From: DASQFY01 sp036397815
GTDB lineage: Bacteria; Chloroflexota; Limnocylindria; QHBO01
Reading direction: 5' to 3'
Assembly (NCBI GenBank): GCA_036397815.1
Contig: DASWIE010000129.1
Coordinates: 1-36,635 of the forward strand
DNA: 36,635 bases
Below the pieces are notes generated by a model, which worked only from the letters and a program-made list of their open reading frames with translations, made no database searches and was not told where the DNA came from. The translations under genes and the position numbers were made by a program. Shown here piece by piece: positions 33,083-36,635 of this stretch. The number at the start of each line of letters is the position of its first letter. The stretch's first letter is position 1.

Positions 33083-35116
33083 TCAGGCGACGCGCTTGCG
33101 CTTCTTGCTGACGTAGTCGACCAGCACGTACTCGCCCAGGTGCTCCGGCTCGACGTAGAAGGCACGCCCGCGGTTGATGCGGCTCATGAGATCCACGAAC
33201 TCGGAGAGGTAGCGTGAGCGCTCCAGCATGAAGGTGTTGATCACGATCCCCTCGCGCGTGGCGCGGCCCACCTCGCGCAGCGTGGACTGCATGGTGCGCA
33301 CCGTCGGCGGGTAGGCGAACTCGACCTGGCCGTTCGAGATGTGGGCGGTCGGCTCGCCGTCGGTGATGACCACGATCTCCTTGTTGCCGCCGGTGCGCCG
33401 GCCGAGCAGCTGTCGCGCGATGAGCAGCGCGTGCTGCAGGTTCGTCCCGTACTCGAACTCGTAGGGGGAGAGGGTGGCGATCGCCTCCGGCTTGATCTGG
33501 CGGGCGTAATACGCGAAGCCCACGACGTAGAGCCGGTCGCGCGGGTACTTGGTGTGAATCAGGGTGTGGAGCGCCATCGCGACGCGCTTGGCCGCGGTGG
33601 AGCAGCCGCGAAGCAGCATCGAGCGGCTCATGTCGAGCAACAGCACCGTCGAGCTGACGGTCGCCTCCTCCGAGCGATGCACCTCGAAGTCATCCGGCGA
33701 GAGCCGGACCGGGGTGCCCGGCCCGCTGCGCGCCATGGCGTTGAACAGGGTGCGGTTCAGGTCAACGGCGAACGGGTCGCCATGCTCGTAACGCTTCGTC
33801 TCATCGGTCCGTTCGCCGCCGGATCCCGCCGCCGGCAGGGGGTGCCCGCCCAGGGACTCGCGGCGCAGCCGGCTGAAGATGTCGGTCAGGGCACGCATCC
33901 CCAGCTTGCGCGCCGCGCGGGGCGTGAGGTCCAGCCGCCCGCCCTCGCGCTCCAGGTAGCCGGCCTCCTCCAGCGCCCGGGTCAGCTCGCGCAGCTGGTC
34001 GAGGTCGTCGGTGGCATCGTCGCCCGCCAGGTCGCGCAGCAGCGCCTCGTCGATACGATCAAGGGCGTCCGGCTCACGCGCGCCGAGGAGCTCTTCCTCG
34101 AGCGCGTCGTACTGCTGCTGGCGATCGATGGCCGCCAGGGCATCAACCAGGCCCATCGGTTCGTCGCCCGAGAAGGGATACGGCTCACCGAAGGGGGACT
34201 GAGGGCGAAGCGACTGGAGGTTCCCCGCCAGGCGCGCCATGTCCCAGCGCAGGCGGTCGTCACGCAGCAGGTCGTCCATCAGCTGCTGCAGCTCGGAGCG
34301 CATCTCCGGGCTCATGCTGGCCAGCAGCGATGCCATCTGTGACGCCTGGCGATGGAGATGGTCGATCAGCTGGTCGACGTTCTCGATGCCCTGCGGAAAG
34401 TAGCCGCCGTGCCTGGCCATGAAGGCGTCGAAGTCGGCTCGCGTGTCCGCCCCGGAGGCGTGCTTCTCGAGCAGCGCGTTGAGGTCGCGGACCATCTGGC
34501 GCACACCGTCCAGGTCGTCCGGCGAGAGGCCGGCGACGCCCTCCTTCAGCCCCTGGAAGTAGGTCTGCAGCAGCTGCTGTCGAAGCTCGTCAGTCAGAGC
34601 GTTGAACGCGTCACGAGCAGGCGGGTCCATGAACTCGTAATCGCGCAGGCCGTGCAGCCGGCCGGCCAGGTCCGGCGGCAGCGCGTCGAGCCGGTCTCGG
34701 CGCTGCTGGGCGGCACGACTGAGCACCTGCTCGGCCATGCGGGCCCGATCCTGGGCCTCGCCGGGAGCGGCGTCCAGGGCGGCCCGCTCCGCATCCCGTA
34801 GCCGACGCTCGATCCCGGCGCGTTCCTGCTCCACGATCCGGTCGAGCCGCTCGACGAGCTGGTCCAGCACGCCGTCGAGGTGGGTTCGCTCCAGCTCGGC
34901 CTGGCGTCGCTCGCGCAGCCGATCCACGATGCGGCGCAGCCCAGGCACGTCGCCCCCGCGCGTCCCGCGCAGGCCGCGCTGCATGAGGCGCTGCAACGCG
35001 CGCCGGACGTCCCCCTCGGCCAGGATGTCCTCGGACAGGGCGTCCAGGACGTCGTCGGCGTCGAACGGCGGCAGCTGCTGACTGCCATCCCAGCGGGAGT
35101 AGCGGTACAGGCTCAT
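33083..35116 (-). CDS. VWA-domain protein of the chelatase-like AAA+/VWA pair
   Basis: About 677 residues. It starts MSLYRYSRWDGSQQLPPFDA, then has a very long, mostly helical, charged region to about residue 440. A VWA domain follows in the C-terminal third, with metal-site motif DMSRSM from Asp 495, the threonine loop near YGTNLQHALL and VVITDGEPTAH near 575. No membrane helix. It closely fits the Mycobacterium Rv0959-type VWA protein, which sits next to a chelatase-like ATPase (Rv0958); the same pairing occurs here with a DUF1232 gene in between. The frame is open to 35242, but ATG at 35116 is the family start and overlaps the stop of the DUF1232 gene (ATGA-like). Its target is unknown. 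Confidence 0.88.
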   Translation of the reverse strand: MSLYRYSRWDGSQQLPPFDADDVLDALSEDILAEGDVRRALQRLMQRGLRGTRGGDVPGLRRIVDRLRERRQAELERTHLDGVLDQLVERLDRIVEQERAGIERRLRDAERAALDAAPGEAQDRARMAEQVLSRAAQQRRDRLDALPPDLAGRLHGLRDYEFMDPPARDAFNALTDELRQQLLQTYFQGLKEGVAGLSPDDLDGVRQMVRDLNALLEKHASGADTRADFDAFMARHGGYFPQGIENVDQLIDHLHRQASQMASLLASMSPEMRSELQQLMDDLLRDDRLRWDMARLAGNLQSLRPQSPFGEPYPFSGDEPMGLVDALAAIDRQQQYDALEEELLGAREPDALDRIDEALLRDLAGDDATDDLDQLRELTRALEEAGYLEREGGRLDLTPRAARKLGMRALTDIFSRLRRESLGGHPLPAAGSGGERTDETKRYEHGDPFAVDLNRTLFNAMARSGPGTPVRLSPDDFEVHRSEEATVSSTVLLLDMSRSMLLRGCSTAAKRVAMALHTLIHTKYPRDRLYVVGFAYYARQIKPEAIATLSPYEFEYGTNLQHALLIARQLLGRRTGGNKEIVVITDGEPTAHISNGQVEFAYPPTVRTMQSTLREVGRATREGIVINTFMLERSRYLSEFVDLMSRINRGRAFYVEPEHLGEYVLVDYVSKKRKRVA

Positions 35117-35607
35117 CGGCCACGCGCCTGCGAGACGGCGGCTCGCCCCAGGCGGACGAGGCCACGCGCGCCCGTCACCGATGCACGGGCGGCGACTACG
35201 GCTGCCCGGGCGCCGAGTCGCCCGCCGCGACGGACGATCCATGCGGCGCTCATCCGTACCGTGGCCAGGTCACGGTCGATGTCATCGGGCGACAGGTCGA
35301 CAGCCTCCAGGTGTGCCGCCCGATCGGCCGCAGGCAGGCCCCGGAGCGCGAAGCGGAGGGCAAGGAGGCCGACCGCCGCGTCGTCGAGCTGGCCGGCGAC
35401 CGGGATGATCCCGGGGACGAGATCGATCGGCGAGGCGAGGTAGGCGGCGGCTCCCATCACCGCCGCGCGCCGCGCCCTCGAGAGCGCCGGGTCCCGGCCA
35501 AGCCGCCACGCGAGACGAGCGTAGCGCGGCAATCGGCGAATGAGCGCGCCCAGGCGATCCATCGGAAAGCGGTCCGACGCTCCCGCAGTCCGCGAGGCGC
35601 TGGTCAT
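35113..35607 (-). CDS. DUF1232 (YkvA-like) protein
   Basis: 164 residues. The middle has AYLASPIDLVPGIIPVAGQL and then DDAAVGLLALRFAL near residues 55-88, the short DUF1232 motif. Around it are basic helices (RLPRYARLAWRLGRDPALSR) and a long Arg/Ala-rich C-terminal tail. DUF1232 proteins have no established function; they contain one short hydrophobic segment and are thought to be membrane-associated. An internal ATG at 35562 is an alternative start. It lies between the chelatase-like ATPase (3 bases upstream) and the VWA gene (4-base overlap), so it is a fixed part of this operon and could tether the ATPase-VWA complex to the membrane. Confidence 0.85.
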   Translation of the reverse strand: MTSASRTAGASDRFPMDRLGALIRRLPRYARLAWRLGRDPALSRARRAAVMGAAAYLASPIDLVPGIIPVAGQLDDAAVGLLALRFALRGLPAADRAAHLEAVDLSPDDIDRDLATVRMSAAWIVRRGGRLGARAAVVAARASVTGARGLVRLGRAAVSQARGR

Positions 35608-35610
35608 CGG

Positions 35611-36635
35611 TTAACGCGCGTAGCGGACGCCGCCGCCACGTCGCTCCTTGTTGAGCCGACGGTTGAGGTGCAGCCCCTCGAGCACGAACTCAACGCCGCT
35701 TGCCACGCCGGCCGGCGACTCGCCCACGTCCAGGCGACCCACCGCGCGGCGCAGCTCCGGGATCTCGGAGACGAGGAGCTCGTGGGAGCCGGAGCCGACC
35801 GACTCCCCCACTTCGGCGTTGGCTCCGGCCTCGAAGCGCTCGACCAGCGGCACCAGCTCGGAGAGCGAGAAGTGGCGGTTGAAGACGTTGACCACCGCTC
35901 GCTGGACGAGCTTCTCGATCACCTTCTCCTCGCGCGTCTCGTCGCCCAGCGTCTCCAGCTCGATCTTGCCGGCGGTCGAGGCGACCACGGCACCGAGGTC
36001 GCTGATGCGGGGCGCGGCCACCGGCTCACCGAGCCGCACGGCACGCTTCAGGGCGGCGGCCAGCAGCGTCTCGTGGTTGGCGATCGTGACCCGTACGCTC
36101 ACCCCCGAACGCTGGCTCACCTCCGACGAGCGGCGCGCGAGCTGCGACAGCTCCGCCACGATCTCGCGCATGAAGCCTGGCACCTGCACCGGGACAGATG
36201 CAGCCGTGTCGTCGTCGAACGAGAGCGCCTCGGCCTCGACGATGGCGCTCTCTACCTCCGGGTCCTCGGGGTAATGGGTCCGGATCTGTGCTCCGAAGCG
36301 GTCCTTCAGCGGGGTGATGATCCGGCCGCGGCTGGTGTAGTCCTCCGGGTTGGCCGATGCCACCACGAACAGGTCGAGCTGCAGCCGGACCTTGTAGCCG
36401 CGGATCTGGACGTCGCGCTCCTCCATCAGGTTGAGGAGGCCGACCTGGATCCGCTCGGCGAGGTCCGGCAGCTCGTTGAGCGCGAAGATGCCCCGATGCG
36501 TCCGCGGCAGCAGGCCGTAGTGGATCGTCAGCTCGTCGGAGAGGTAGCGTCCCTCGGCCACCTTCACCGGGTCGACCTCGCCCACCAGGTCGGCGATGGT
36601 GATGTCCGGGGTCGCCAGCTTCTCGCCATACCGAT
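35611..36635 (-). CDS. Magnesium-chelatase-like AAA+ ATPase, 5' truncated by window end
   Basis: About 341 residues are visible; the N-terminus with Walker A lies beyond 36635. The visible part opens in frame with YGEKLATPDITIADLVGEVD. HRGIFALNELPDLAERIQVG and LNLMEERDVQIRGY hold a Walker B in which Asp is replaced by Asn (N-E). LFVVASANPEDYTSRGRI is sensor 1, followed by LKDRFGAQIRTHYP. Then come the helical lid and a region ending LHLNRRLNKERRGGG. As I recall, the NE pair and SANPEDYTSRGRI are typical of the Rv0958-type chelatase-like ATPases, not of cobalt or true magnesium chelatases. It should work with the VWA protein two genes downstream. The stop is 3 bases before the DUF1232 start. 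Confidence 0.88.
   Translation of the reverse strand, partial: RYGEKLATPDITIADLVGEVDPVKVAEGRYLSDELTIHYGLLPRTHRGIFALNELPDLAERIQVGLLNLMEERDVQIRGYKVRLQLDLFVVASANPEDYTSRGRIITPLKDRFGAQIRTHYPEDPEVESAIVEAEALSFDDDTAASVPVQVPGFMREIVAELSQLARRSSEVSQRSGVSVRVTIANHETLLAAALKRAVRLGEPVAAPRISDLGAVVASTAGKIELETLGDETREEKVIEKLVQRAVVNVFNRHFSLSELVPLVERFEAGANAEVGESVGSGSHELLVSEIPELRRAVGRLDVGESPAGVASGVEFVLEGLHLNRRLNKERRGGGVRYAR

Noticed and set aside
32896..33165. Upstream extension of the LLM oxidoreductase to ATG 33165
   Set aside because: The added 90 residues are Ser/Pro/Ala-rich without family similarity, and they would overlap the end of the VWA gene and a strong dyad.

Overview
This is a very GC-rich, gene-dense bacterial window with short intergenic gaps and no tRNA, rRNA, CRISPR array or insertion sequence that I could see. 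Tandem DUF4386 proteins, a DUF1015 protein, a putative F420-dependent (LLM-class) oxidoreductase, a Tat-dependent polyamine-binding lipoprotein and an Rv0958/Rv0959-like AAA+/VWA pair suggest a Chloroflexota bacterium (for example the Limnocylindria/Ellin6529 side) or a related high-GC lineage such as Actinomycetota. This placement is inference from gene content; no marker gene is present.

Layout. 1-1247 (+): two DUF4386-like membrane proteins, the first incomplete at the window edge and frameshifted. 1386-5445 (-): sensor histidine kinase, DUF1015 protein and an alpha/beta-hydrolase-fold protein that lacks the nucleophilic serine. 5601-19169 (+), divergent from the kinase: an eight-gene envelope locus made of a large secreted/membrane protein, an ABC-2 type ATPase and permease, a membrane coiled-coil protein with GQPGSS repeats, a MoxR AAA+ ATPase, a DUF58 protein, a BatA/VWA protein and a double-VWA protein. 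Genes 2-4 of this run are tightly overlapped, but DUF58 is bracketed by two unusual non-coding spacers. 19171-21297 (-): a membrane-anchored FG-GAP repeat protein facing the locus stop to stop. 21344-23302 (+): acetoacetyl-CoA synthetase. 23471-24622 (-): acyl-CoA dehydrogenase. 24623-25175: a 553-base non-coding region with a good promoter, a leader hairpin and perhaps one tiny gene. 25176-30680 (+): a complete PotABCD-type polyamine ABC transporter followed by a class III aminotransferase. 30677-32895 (-): a four-gene run with an LLM oxidoreductase, two small unknown proteins and a flavin-reductase-like protein. 33083-36635 (-): a second AAA+/VWA system (magnesium-chelatase-like ATPase, DUF1232 protein, VWA protein), cut by the window end.

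How the genes fit together. The 5601-19169 block carries the ATPase, the VWA partners and the membrane proteins expected of a MoxR-VWA chaperone machine, fused in one run with an ABC exporter and an extracellular-facing protein. Three of its membrane proteins carry what look like catalytically dead glutamine-amidotransferase-like domains. The divergent kinase is a plausible regulator. The second AAA+/VWA system is of a different family, so the window holds two independent AAA+/VWA machines. The Pot operon plus aminotransferase describes import and first-step deamination of polyamines or a related amine. The two acyl-CoA genes point to ketone-body, fatty-acid or branched-chain amino-acid catabolism.
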